Shown here one piece after another: positions 21,965 to 32,680 of a DNA stretch of 64,000 nt (position 1 is the stretch's first letter; each line of letters opens with the position of its first letter). The notes beneath the pieces were generated by a model. The model was not told the origin of the DNA. It saw only the letters and a program-made list of their open reading frames with translations, and made no database searches. The translations under genes were made by a program, and so were the position numbers. The stretch is taken from the NCBI GenBank assembly GCA_009103225.1, contig RHPI01001311.1, forward strand, positions 62,001 through 126,000. Reading direction: 5' to 3'. Origin of the DNA: Chlorokybus atmophyticus. Its lineage: Eukaryota; Streptophyta; Chlorokybophyceae; Chlorokybales; Chlorokybaceae.

Positions 21965-23984
21965 TCAATACAGCCTGTCGTTGGCCCAGCGGTAACGCTG
22001 AGTGCGTTGCCGGACGCGATCCTTCTCGCGTGCGCTCATGCCTGCTGGAAGTTGTGTAGTCTGAAAGCAGTGCGAGGGATGGCTCGTCCAGCCAGATGTC
22101 TTGTCGTGTGTGGGTGGGTGCCAGTTCCTCATCATCCACCTCAGGGTCGGCAGCGATTGCTTCTTCTGATAAAGGATCGGTGGTGGTGATGGCGGGCTTG
22201 AGAGCGGGCATGTCCCCGTCTGCTGCTGCTACAGCGATCTGAGTCCTGCGTCCTGAGCGTAGCGCAGCGACAGCGAACATGGTGGCCACACCTGAAGGTG
22301 CAGCTGTAGGACTCAACTCATGTCGGGCGCCTGTGGCGTCGTTGGTGCTGAGGTGGGGGTTACGGCTGAGGCCATCCGCATCCTGGTTGGCAAGGCCTGC
22401 GCGGTGTTCCACCTCAAAGTCGTACTCCTGGAGCAGCAGCGCCCATCGTGCTAACTTTCCTGTCAAGTGCTGGTTGTTCATTGGCCACTTGAGGGGTTGA
22501 TGGTCAGTGACCAGTTGAAACTGTCGTCCAAACAGGAAGGGTCGGAAGAAGGAGATGGCCCACACTGCGGCGAGACACTCCCCTTCGTAGCTGCTGTAGT
22601 TGGCCTCAGCACTGTTGTTGCTGCGGCTGGCGTACGACACTACGCGCTCCTTCTTGTTGTTGTCATGCTGTACGAGCACGGCCCCCATGCCGAGCTTGCT
22701 CCAGTCTGTGTGCAGGATGAACGACCTGGTGTAGTCAGGGCGTTGCAGAATGGGAGCTGTGGTGAGGCGGAGCTTCAGCTCCTGAAAGGCCTCCTGTTGT
22801 GCCTCCTTCCACAAGAACTCGGTGTCCTTCTTCAGTAGTTCGTTGAGAGGCCTTGCGATCTTGGCAAAGTCCTTGACAAACCGGCGGTAATAGTTGGCAA
22901 GGCCGAGGAAGGCCCGCAGCCGCGTGAGGTCTGTGGGGGCAGGGATAGCCACCAGTGCCTCCACTTTGGCCTGCTGTACGTACACACCATGGGGCACAAT
23001 CATGTGTCCTAGGTAGGGTACCTTGTGGGTGAAGAAGGTGCACTTGTCAGGGTGCACCGTCATCCCGACTTCCTTCAGCCTCTGTAGCACCTCTTCGATG
23101 TGCTGGAGATGCTCCTCATTGCTGTGACTGAAGATGAGGATGTCGTCGATGTAGCAGCGTGCGAAGTCCAACCCCTTGAGGGCTTTGTCCATGACGCGCT
23201 GGAACTTGGCCGGAGCGTTCTTCAGTCCGAAGGGCATGACCTTCCACTGGTACAGCTGCCGGTTTCCCCAGAAGGAAGTCTTGTGCTTGTCCTCCTCCTT
23301 GATGGCGATCTGGTTGTACCCTTGGCGCATATCCAGGATACTAAAGACCGTGCAGTCTCCTACATCGTCAAAGATGCCTTCTGCGGTAGGCATTGGATAC
23401 CTGTCCTGCTTGGTCTTGTTGTTGAGGGGGCGATAGTCGCCACACATGCGCCGGTCTGTCCAGTTGCCTGCTGAATCTTTCTTCAGGGGCATGACGGTCG
23501 CGGCCGCAAAGTCCGATGTGGACTCCTCGATCAGGCCTGCATCTAGTAGCGCCTTGCACCTCTGTTCCACCAAGTCTTCTTCTAGCTTGGAGAGGCGGTA
23601 CTGTCTTCTGAACACCGGTTCGGTGTCCACTAGTTCAATGTCCATCTGGTATGCTGAGCAGATGCCCAGCTCCTTCACACTGAAACTGAATTGGCTCCTC
23701 CACTTGTTGAGGAGAGCCTCGAGTTGCTCTCGAGTCTGGCCTGTGGCCAGCGGTCCAATGGCGTGGGACCACGAGGTAGCGTTGGCGACCACTGGAATGT
23801 CTTCCACAGTGACTGCTGCCTGCTCCTCCATATGGGCGGTCTCGAGGGCGGTGTGTGCTGCTTTGGTCTCTGAAAAGCGAGCAATCCACCCCCCAGCCAG
23901 GTGTTCGAGCTCCTGGAAGGACACATGGCGGTCCTGAAGAGCAAAGCACATTTCCAAGTACCATACCATGCTGTTCTGATTCAT
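21918..23984 (-). CDS. Element C reverse transcriptase-RNase H region
   Basis: A 688-codon open stretch, part of the polyprotein; its first Met is internal, at the end of the methyltransferase. RT: FRRQYRLSKLEEDLVEQR entry, MPLKKDSAGNW, CGDYRPLN, FSILDMRQGYNQIAI, and catalytic YIDDILIF. RNase H: FILHTDWSKLGMGAVLVQHD, then ANYSSYEGECLAAVWA and TDHQPLKW. The order PR-(DNMT)-RT-RH-IN is Ty3/gypsy-like. The last ~40 codons are out of frame after a shift near 22.05 kb. Confidence 0.9.
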   Translation of the reverse strand: MNQNSMVWYLEMCFALQDRHVSFQELEHLAGGWIARFSETKAAHTALETAHMEEQAAVTVEDIPVVANATSWSHAIGPLATGQTREQLEALLNKWRSQFSFSVKELGICSAYQMDIELVDTEPVFRRQYRLSKLEEDLVEQRCKALLDAGLIEESTSDFAAATVMPLKKDSAGNWTDRRMCGDYRPLNNKTKQDRYPMPTAEGIFDDVGDCTVFSILDMRQGYNQIAIKEEDKHKTSFWGNRQLYQWKVMPFGLKNAPAKFQRVMDKALKGLDFARCYIDDILIFSHSNEEHLQHIEEVLQRLKEVGMTVHPDKCTFFTHKVPYLGHMIVPHGVYVQQAKVEALVAIPAPTDLTRLRAFLGLANYYRRFVKDFAKIARPLNELLKKDTEFLWKEAQQEAFQELKLRLTTAPILQRPDYTRSFILHTDWSKLGMGAVLVQHDNNKKERVVSYASRSNNSAEANYSSYEGECLAAVWAISFFRPFLFGRQFQLVTDHQPLKWPMNNQHLTGKLARWALLLQEYDFEVEHRAGLANQDADGLSRNPHLSTNDATGARHELSPTAAPSGVATMFAVAALRSGRRTQIAVAAADGDMPALKPAITTTDPLSEEAIAADPEVDDEELAPTHTRQDIWLDEPSLALLSDYTTSSRHERTREGSRPATHSALPLGQRQAVLTDTRCRSGGPHTSCT

Positions 23985-25208
23985 GGTGCGCCTTAATAGC
24001 TGACACTGTTGACTGGTTGTCAGCGTGCTGGGTTCCGTTGGGTTCTTCCAGCTGTCCAGTGTTGGAATTTAACACCATGCCGTCGCCTCCATTGCGGAAC
24101 GCGTAGGAGCCTGGATAGGATACAAGTGTGGGTAGTGCGCGGCGCGGCTGACCAGGCTGGTTGCACTGGTAGAAGTGGTGGCGGTCAAGGCGTGTGACCG
24201 GTTGCGCTGTGCGTCCAGGGTCCAGGATGTCATCGACGACGAGATTTCGTGGCCGATTGCTGTATAGGTATTTTGCCAGAAACAGGTCTTCCACAATGGC
24301 CAGGTTGGTCCACTTGGCGCGGACGCGGTGTGCGCGAGATCCATGACGCGCGGCGTTGATTTTGAGAGGATGCCCCAGCAAGGAGCATACTTGCCGATAG
24401 GCCTTGGCGACGTGATGCCGCTTGTCATCCTCGGAGTGCACATTCTCGATGATGTACCCCAAGGGCCTAGCGATCTGACTGGTCTGCAGGAGTTTGATGA
24501 CTCTCATTAGCTCCCAGAACAGCTGTGAGCGAGGATCAGAGAGCCCGTGGCCTCTGCCTGCAGGTGATCCTTGGTAATCCAGCGGATGTTCTGCGGCAGA
24601 GCCTTCTGGCTCCCTTGCAGTGCCGACAGCGGTAGCTGCTGCGGGTAGCGCTGGTGCAGCTGTCGTAAATGATGGCTCAGAGCCTCCTGTGCATGAGGGT
24701 CAGGGTCACAGTAGAGGTACTTGGTGACTGTTGTTCCTGTGTTGAGGACAGCCGCAAGCCCACTGCCTATGCCTCCGAACAGCTCCAGCACGGTGATGCC
24801 TTGTTGTCGGCGGAACATGTGGAACTCCACAACTCCAGTAGCTATGTGGTACTGCTCCTGCACTGTAGCCTGGTCTTTGTAGACAGGGAACTGTGCAGTG
24901 AGCTGAGGCCTAGTCAGTAGCATGTGTGCTGCTACTTGTGCGCTCCAGCGACGCTCGGATGGCTCCTGGAAAGCCACTTCTTTGGTGACAGTCTCCTGAG
25001 GCTCATCGTACGGTGTAGGAGAGTCCTCTTCAGCGTTTAGGCTCGGGCTCGAGCTCGTTGCAGTTGTCCTCGGCTGCGTTCGGGCACGAGGCACACGTGA
25101 GCTTTTTGTGAGACTGTAGGTGGCTGCTGCGGCCGATCTTCGTTGCAAGCGGGCCTTGGCCACCAGTTCGAGAGGTAGGAATCCCTGCTCCTCTCCATTA
25201 TCCTCATC
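23900..25208 (-). pseudogene. Element C C5-cytosine DNA methyltransferase domain, degraded
   Basis: Lies between protease and reverse transcriptase. Motif I is LELFGGIGSGLAAVL (SAM binding); then an acidic YCDPDPHAQEAL (motif II) and WITKDHL, like the DNMT3 motif III segment. Motif VI is IENV in GYIIENVHSEDDKR, followed by an Arg-rich segment. A motif X-like end, MNQNSMVWYL, runs into the RT region. Between ILA and LFWEL about 60-90 bases carrying the catalytic-Cys loop (motif IV) are missing compared with A. The segment before motif X (A: RERERAMGFFPN) is also missing. This copy cannot methylate. The overall order and spacing fit DNMT3-like enzymes best. Confidence 0.82.
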
Positions 25209-27320
25209 CTAATGCGGTCGAAACCATGCCTGCTCAGTCCAGCAGTCCATCCCCATGCCGACAGGGAAGTTGCAGTCCTGTCCCAGCAGTAGGTCAAAGG
25301 ACCCGGCATCGGTGACCACCCACCTTTGTACAATCTCGGTGCTGTGGGAAGGGTTTAGTTCTGTGAGGCGGATGCTCACAGCCTGCTTGGTAAGGCCGAG
25401 CACCTTGTCGCGGTTGCCGGTTGCGGTGTCCAGCTGGTAGAGACAGGGAAGCAGCTCAGCGCTGGTGGTGCCGTGATCTCGTGCGAGGTAGCGCCCAATG
25501 ATGACAGGCTGTGCTCCAGTGTCCAGCATCACGCGTTTGGGTGCCCGCCCCTTGACGGTCACGTGCTTGCCTTCGTTGGCAATCATGGCTGCATTGGCGT
25601 TGATGCGCAGCCTCTTGCAGCGACAGAACCTCTTGTGTGGGGAGACTGTTGCTTTACTCTCATCTGCGGGGCCTGACTGCATGGCAGCCAGGGCTCCTCT
25701 GCCTGATGGATCTTGTGGGCCTCCTTGTCCTCGGCTTTGTCCAAACCGTCCTTGTCGCGGTTGCTGGTACACGCGTGGTGGCCTAGGCACTGGAGGTGCT
25801 GCTGCAACCTGTCCAAGTGGAGGTGCAGGAGGGTTGACCCTCTGTGCAGCTGTTGTCATGCCAGGAGGAGTGGCCAGTGGCTGTGGCGGGAATTCTGGAG
25901 GACCTGGTGTTTGCGGGACTGCCTCGCGTGCAGCCTGCTCCTCTGCATAGATCCATCGCACAGCATGGGCTGCCTCTCTGACTAGTGTACCTTCCCATGT
26001 AGCCGTCGCATTGTTGTCCACGTCTATATAGCGATGGTTTTGAGGCATGGGCTGCAGGTACACTGCGCGCAGGAGCCGCGCTCTCATGTCGTGGGTGATG
26101 GTGGGCACCCTAAGGATCCCTGCCATGTAAGCATCCCATCTGCCGTTGATCACTCCCACTTCCAGCACTGTTATTGCTCGTGTGCGTACAGTGAGGCGGG
26201 TCTCTGGCTGTTGGACATGCTGCTCGTAAGCAGCGGCGATGCGCCTGCGCTGACGTCCTGCCTCCACTCCTGGCAAACTCAGTATAGCCTCCAGAGCTCC
26301 CTCCAGAGTGTCAGTGGCGGCGGAAGCCACTTCATCATAGGCTTGCCGTATGGAGCGAAGGAATGCGTCCACCCACGCTATTCTGGCGCCAAAAGCGAAC
26401 AACGGGACTGCAGGATGGTTGGTGACCAGCCATGTCACTAACCGTGCGCGTGCCGCATTGCCATTGTCTCGCATCCCAAGCATCTGCCGAAGTCCAATGC
26501 CTTCTTGCCGATGCAGCATGGTTGCTTGTCGCAACAGAGCAGTGCGTAGTTGTTGCTCTCCAACCAGTCCTGCTCCATCTCTTTGTGTACACCCTTGTGG
26601 TGTAAGGTAGCCCCTCCCTGGCTCCCTTTGGTCCTCAGGCAGATCCTCCACCAGCGCAGGCAGCAACGGGGCGATCACCCCCCTGATTTGCTGAGCCAAC
26701 GCCTTCACTTGGTCAGAGTTGGTCTCGACGAAAAGCGGAGTGGTGCTGGAGGATGGACCAGCAGTTGGTGACTGAGGTATTGGTGCACGCGTAGCTTCAA
26801 GAGCTTGTTCACGTGCAGCAATGGCGGCAGCTTGATCCTGTTGCCAATAATATGCTTGTTCCAGTGCGTGGTAGCGCTGATGAAGGCGAGCGGTTGTAGG
26901 AGGTCCGAGTGCTTCATCAGTGCCCAAAGGTAGGTCGGCTGCGTCGGCAACGCGCTGCTGGATGGTGTTGCGGCGGTCCCGATACATGTCCAGCGGGCTG
27001 GGTTCAAAGATGGTGGTTGGCATGCGTGCAGGCTGGCGCGGGGCTGTCTGCATGTTGTTGTGCAACGCCCAGAACAGCTGCAGGGCCAACTCCAGCACTA
27101 CAGGTGGGCTGTAGCTGATCCAAAACACCCTGTCACGCATCGGAGGTGCAGTGCCAGCAAGGATCTCATCTTCCAACTGGTGTCGAGTGAGTGTTGGAAG
27201 GGTGTGAACCTCTGGTAATGGGAAGACGCGGTCATCGCGGGCGACACGCGTGGTGCGCTCCCCCCCCCCCGACCGAAGGCGATGGTAGTGGGGTCTGCTC
27301 CGCGCAGGATGGTCTCCCAT
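25209..27320 (-). pseudogene. Element C gag C-terminal block and aspartic protease
   Basis: A 703-codon open stretch. It joins the preceding gag through a G-run around 27,260-27,270, where the frame has slipped. The N-terminal two thirds is the conserved gag block also seen in element A. The last ~120 residues are a retropepsin: MLDTGAQPVIIGR holds the catalytic DTG, and FDLLLGQDCNFPVGMG is the downstream flap/ILG-like segment. It ends at TAG 25211-25209, where element A has TGG (Trp). The frame then continues into the methyltransferase, so the ancestral product was one polyprotein. Confidence 0.85.
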
Positions 27321-29625
27321 GCTCGCTCAGCTTGCCGACCAGCTGGGACAGCCTGAGTGACGTCGAGAGCGGGCAGAGTAGCTGCGCGCATCGCTGCAGA
27401 GACAGCGGGCTCGACGATGACAATTGTGGCAGTTGCGACGGTACCGGTGGTGCGAGAGTTGTCTCAACGCCTACGGACAGAGGCACTGCTGCAGTGGGAA
27501 GTGCACCGCCCACTGGTGCAGATTCGGTAGAGATGGCGGCTGTTGCCATTGTGTTCACCAGTGTCGGCGTCCCGGTGTCCATCGGTGTACCAGGTTGTGG
27601 TGCAACTGGAGTGGGTGCTGCTGACGTTGGTGGAGTCGACGTTGTAGCCGGTTTGGCTGTTGCTGCAGAGGCAGCACCACTGGTGGCTTCGGAGGAGGTG
27701 CCTGCTGATGTTGTTGCAGCTTCCCCTCGTGCTCGTCGTGATGGTTGCACGCATGACGGAGTGTTCCTGTCTCTCTCGCGTTTTGCAGCCATCAGCGCCC
27801 ATCGGGCAGCGTAGCAGGCGCGGTAGTCCTGCTCCTTGTCTTCCTCCAAGCGTGCCATACGCGCCATGAGGGCTGCCATATGGTCATCATCTGGTGGGTT
27901 GGCTGAAGCCTTGGCGGCAACAGCAGCAGCGCGCGGACGTGTCTCTGGTCCCTTACGCTGAGGAGGTCTGTTCTTCCCCCTGTAGCCTTGCTCTTCCTTG
28001 CGAACACTGGCGTTGTTGTTGTTGTTACTGCCACCAGCGTTGTTGCTGTTGTGGGCTCCAGTGTTGTTGCTATTGTAGCCACTGAAGTGGTTGCCAGTGT
28101 GGCCTCCAGTGTTGTTGCAGTTGTAGCCACTGAAGTTGTTGCCAGTGTGGCCTCCAGTGTTGTTGCTGTTGTAGCCACCGGCGTAGTTGTGGTTGTAGCT
28201 GTTGGCGGGCTTCAACTCTGGGAACTTGAGCCAGCAAACTGACTCCAAATGACCGGTCTTGTGACAGTGGTCGCAAACCAAAGTTGAGTATTCTTCGGTG
28301 CACTCCTTTTGGTAGTGCCCATGCCGTCCACAGCGATGACACCGCACAGGGGCAGCAAGTGCAGCATGAGCTGACCGTTTCCCTTTGACGCGTGCTGGTG
28401 GAGCGTCCCGGCCACGGTCGCGATGAGGAGGCTCTGTTGTCGTGCTGACTACAGGCCGTGCGGCGCTGCGGTTGGTGTCCAGCACTGCCTTCTCATACAC
28501 CTAGCGCTTGTGGATGGCTTGTGCAGTCTCGAAGGCTTCTTTGAGGGTGTAGCCAAGGGGCCTGCTGTAGTTCAGAGTCAGGCGTGTCGACTCGCTCGGA
28601 GCAGCATCCAACTCATTGACGTATATCACTGCAGCAGCCTCCTCACTGACAATCTTGTAGTCAGTGTCCTTCAGCAGACCTTTCAGTTTGGAGTACAAGC
28701 GGAGGGGATCCTCATTGGGCTTGCGTCGGAAGCGTCTCAGCTCCTCAACCTTGCTGGTGGTCTGAGGAGGGAAGGTGCGGCGCAGGGCAGCGTACAGGTC
28801 CTTGAGTGGAGAATCAGAGATGGCAGCACCTACGGTGATGGCTGGTGCGCGCAGTGCTACTGACCCGAGGGTGAAAGCGCTGCCTCCTGCACGAGAGCCA
28901 GGTGTTGCTGGAGGTAGAGGAGTACCCCACTCTGCGGCTGCCGCTTGCTGTACAGCTCTTTGTTCCTCAATGATGATGGCAGAACGGTCAAGGATGCGGA
29001 CTCGACGTGTGGCCTCCTTGGACTCAACTTCTGCAGGGGTCAAGTTGACAAGTACCAACTCTGGTTCCTCCTCCTCTGCCTGCTTGAGAGCTGCAGCTAT
29101 GGTCAAGCCTGTTACTGCAACTGAAGTGGCAGGTGGAACGACACCTGCTGGACGGTGCAGGGATGCAGATGCTATGGTGCTGGCAAGCTCGCCATAGCCG
29201 TCTACTCGATGCAGTTCAGCAACGGACTTCCAGACATCGTGTGCTTCATGATCAAGATACTGAGCAGCAATGTGGAAAGAGATCTCATCTGACCAGTCTT
29301 TGTTCTTCAGAGCTTGCTGCCGCATCTTGGAGTGGAACTTGATGATGAACTCATCCAGCGAGGTGGTGCCGGCACGTCCGGAGAAGCGCAGGGATGTGGT
29401 TGAACTGGAAGACTCCATCTCGTTGTCGTCGCTGTCCGATGATAGTGGAGAAGCTTGATGACGAGGAGTAGAGTGGAGCGGGGTAAAGCTGGAGATGGAG
29501 CGCGAGCCTCTGCTGCTGCGGTCGACGCTCCCGTCACTGGTCCGCTCGTAGGTGAGGTTGGTGGTTGGGCTCCAACTGCTGAGGTCACCCTCGTCTATTG
29601 GGGAGAACGGGGTGGGCCTGCTCAT
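27232..29625 (-). pseudogene. Element C gag, N-terminal and zinc-knuckle part
   Basis: Frame opens at ATG 29625. The capsid-like region includes SLDEFIIKFHSKMRQQAL and LKDLYAALRRTFPPQ. A TAG at 28503-28501 interrupts it after EAFETAQAIHKR, where element A reads GCG. The same frame then continues through two knuckles, CHRCGRHGHYQKEC and CDHCHKTGHLESVC, and a Gly/Asn-rich repeat (GGYNSNNTGGHTGNN). A frameshift near 27.4 kb ends useful coding in this frame. Confidence 0.85.
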
Positions 29626-29826
29626 ACAGCTGGTCCAGAGGTGAAAGGGTAGAGTGCTTGTGCTCTACCGTCTATCCTGATGCTGTTACCACCCAACACA
29701 CTAGTGCTTGTGCGCACTATGTGATGACAATGATAACGAATGCCCAGCGATCTATCCCTGGGTGCAGACTGCACTATCTGATGCAGATTGCAACACACTC
29801 ACTTGTGCAAAGAGGGTGACACTGTA

Positions 29827-30486
29827 AGTCAACAAGCCACTACGATAGGTAGTGCTGTGGACACAGTTCTTTGCATGAGTGGATAGATGATAGACTGTTA
29901 AGTGAGGTGAATGAGTGTGCAACACGTGGATACAACACCCTGACTACTGAAACAACACACCACCGTCAAGCTCACAGCAATGACAGGCACAGCGCACAAG
30001 AGCATGCACCGTGTCTCACGCAGTAAGGGAATTCTTGGCAACCGGGGCAGCGTGCTTCCAGTTCAAGTCGCTTCACAAGCTCTTTAGAAACAGAGTCTTT
30101 ACTTCTTAATACTCCTAGTACTCACAGTACTCACTTACAGTGTCACCAGTTAGTCTGATGACATGACTTCCTACTTATACATGTCAAATCATGACTGTGC
30201 AGTGCCACGCGGGCACTAGGCCAACGGTCACATCGAGGCCTCATGCTATTTCGGAAATCTCCTAAGACTCGATATAGCACATGTGTTATTAACAGACTTA
30301 CAAGTGATCAGCTACGCGCGGTCCCTACAGACATTTCTATAAAGTAGCCTTAGCTACATGCTACATGAGCGGTACAGTAGCTAGCAGTAGACTGGGGCTC
30401 GCGCGATTTTCATGCTGGTAGCCCGGGCGTGGGGCTGGGTGTAGGCATGCTCGAGAAGGACTGGCATGCGGGTAGATGGCATGACA
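29827..30486 (-). repeat. Element C terminal repeat A1
   Basis: 660 bp at the element's 5' end, matching A2 (19695-20348). On minus it is followed by TACAGTGTCACCCTC, the same as after A1 of element A apart from one base, and not by the B sequence that follows A2. Confidence 0.9.
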
Positions 30487-30490
30487 GAGC

Positions 30491-31407
30491 CCACGGCCAT
30501 GTGGGAAGGGACGTTGGTCAGAGAAGCGGCTCATGCTGTCCGATGGACGTACGCCGCGGAGCAAGCTGAACGCGAGGCAGGCCCACAGGCACCGGGTCCT
30601 CCGGGGTTTCCTCCACAGCCATTGAGTACACCCGCGGGCATGATTGCATCTTCGCAGAGGCGGCATCCACCTGCGCCGCCACCACAACCGGCGCCGGTAC
30701 CTCCAGCACCGAGGCCCCCCCGTGTCTACCAACCACCACGATAAGGTCGGTTCGGAAGAGGGAGAGGGCAAGGAGGGGGTCCTCCGGACCCAGCAGGCAG
30801 AGGAGCTCTGGCTGCAATGCGCTCAGCACCCCCAGCTGAGAGAATTGAGACAATTGTGCAGACAGCTCGTACGAAGAGGCTGCGCATCAACGCCAATGCT
30901 GCCATGGTGGCCAACCAAGGCAAGCACGTTACCATTAACGGCCTGGCACCCAAGCGAGTGATGTTGAACACCGGAGCACAGCTTGTCATCATCGGGCGCT
31001 TCCTCGCGCGGTCCCTTGGCATAACCAGCTCCGACTTGGTGCCTTGCCCGTACGTGTTGGACACTGCCACAGGTAGCCGAGATAAAGTGATGGGAATCAC
31101 CAGGGAGGCCTTTTGCATTCGGTTGACAGGGCTGGACCCAACCCACACAACCGAGATCATCCAGCAATGTGCAGTCACCAATGCCGGCTCCTTCGACTTT
31201 CTGCTTGGGCAGGACTTCAACTTCCCTGTGGGCATGGGCCTCGACTGCTGGACAAAGCGGGCGTGGTTTTGGCCACATTGGGATGAGGATGACGGAGAGG
31301 GTTTTCTGCCTCTCGAGTTGGTCTCGCGCACGCGCGCTCAACGCAAAGTGGCTGCCGTGGCCGCACGCAGCCACGCCCGCACACGGGAGGCTGCGTCGGC
31401 CACATAA
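30491..31407 (+). pseudogene. Element A gag C-terminus and aspartic protease
   Basis: Resumes after element C with TAMWEGTLVREAAHAVRW; a stop at 30741-30743 and a frame change precede the protease at about 30817. The protease signature is MLNTGAQLVIIGR, with the catalytic Asp of DTG changed to Asn, so it would be inactive. FDFLLGQDFNFPVGMG follows. The frame stops at 31405-31407, just before the methyltransferase. Confidence 0.85.
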
Positions 31408-32680
31408 GACAGCGTTCGGACGCAAGTCGCTGCTGGTGCCACGGCTCCGTGTCGAACCGTCGACTCCTCTCCCACCCCGTACAACGAGGAGCAGGAGGAT
31501 GCCACCGTGGAAGTAGCATTACAAGACCCAGCCGAACGGCGCTGGCTCGCACAGGTGGACGCACACGTCTTGCTAAACCATCCACTGATCACCACGCGCT
31601 TCCCCAACTACCGAAGCCACACCAAGGTGCAGGACCAGCATATGGTGGCCACCGGAGTGGTGGAGTTCCACACCTTTCGCAGGCAGCAGGGCATCACATT
31701 GTTGGAGCTGTTTGGAGGCATTGGCAGTGGTCTTGCCGCGGTCCTCATCACGGGTGTGAAGGTTGTCAAGTACTATTACTGCGACCCAGACCCACACGCG
31801 CAAACGGCCCTCAAGCACCACTTACGCCAATTGCACGAGAGGTATTCACATCAACTACCCCTCTCGGCGTTGCAAGGCAGCCTTCTTGCGTTGCCACAAG
31901 ACATCCGGCTGATCACCGATGATCACCTACTGTCCCTCGGCAACGTTGACTATTAATAGCTAGGTGGGAATGCCAAGGGCACTCCAGGGCAGGCAAGGGG
32001 CAAGGCCTCGAAAACCCTCGCTCATGGCTGTTTTGGGTGCTGATGAGAATCATCCACCTCCTTCAACACCACCAGATCTCCAGACCCCTGGGGTACGTCA
32101 TCGTAAATGTGCATTTAGAGGACGACAAGCGTCCGCACGTGGCCTCCAGCTACCGACAAGTTTGCTCCATTCTGGGGCACCCACTCAAGGTGAACGCTGC
32201 ACGACGATGGCTCGCGCGCACATCGTGTACGTGCCAAGTGGACAAACTTGGCCGCCGTGGAGGAGCTCATGACCGCAAATACACGCGCAGCGCTCGGCCG
32301 CGCAACCTGCTGGTCAATGACATCCTTGACCCCGGCCGCAAAGCACAACCTATCCTGCGTCATGACTACAACCATTTCTACCCGTGCAATCAGCCCGGTC
32401 AGCCCCGTCGCGCACTCCCCACATTGGTGTCATACCCGGGCTCCTACGCATTTTGGAACGGTGGTGACGGGATGGTGTTTGATGCGACCACCAACAGGCT
32501 GGAGAAACCCAACGCACGCGAACGTGAACGCGCCATGGGATTCTTCCCCAACAGCATCACGGGCTCATCGCTGACAGATAGTCAGCAATGCCAGCTGCTT
32601 GGCCGCGCCATGGACCAGAACAGCATGGTATGGCTGCTGGAGCTGAGCTTCGCATTGCAGGATCGCCACGTGTCCTTCGA
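31408..32680 (+). pseudogene. Element A C5-cytosine DNA methyltransferase domain
   Basis: More complete than the copy in C. Motif I is LLELFGGIGSGLAAVL (about 31700); motif II YCDPDPHAQTAL; motif III-like DIRLITDDHL. Around 31,950-32,000, in a shifted frame, lies the catalytic loop WECQGHSRAGKGQG, i.e. Cys-Gln-Gly as in PCQG but with Glu for the usual Pro. The motif VI position reads VNV where C has ENV, so the catalytic Glu is lost. The C-terminal part has RERERAMGFFPN and the motif X-like LLGRAMDQNSMVWLL. Frameshifts near 31.95 and 32.03 kb break it. It probably once methylated CG DNA; that is inference from DNMT3-like layout. Confidence 0.85.

Larger units (their letters stand above)
19469..30486 (-). 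mobile_element. Element C: DNMT/PHD gypsy-like retroelement, reverse strand
   Basis: An 11,018-bp element of the same family as A, inserted into A's gag in opposite orientation. Flanks are GAGC at 19465-19468 and 30487-30490. On the minus strand it starts TGTCATGCC and ends GGCACGACA. Order on minus: A1 (30486-29827), gag, protease, DNA methyltransferase, RT-RNase H, integrase, PHD finger, polypurine tract, B1 (20589-20351), A2 (20348-19695), B2 (19694-19469). Lesions include TAG at 28503-28501 and 25211-25209, gag frameshifts near 27.4 and 27.27 kb, deletions in the methyltransferase, a frameshift near 22.05 kb and TGA at 21967-21965. The RT-RNase H and integrase-PHD stretches are open. Confidence 0.93.

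Noticed and set aside
19469-30486. Tyrosine-recombinase (DIRS/Ngaro) assignment for elements A and C because of their split direct repeats
   Set aside because: The integrase has an HHCC finger and a DDE core, ends are TG...CA and target duplications are present; no tyrosine recombinase is found.
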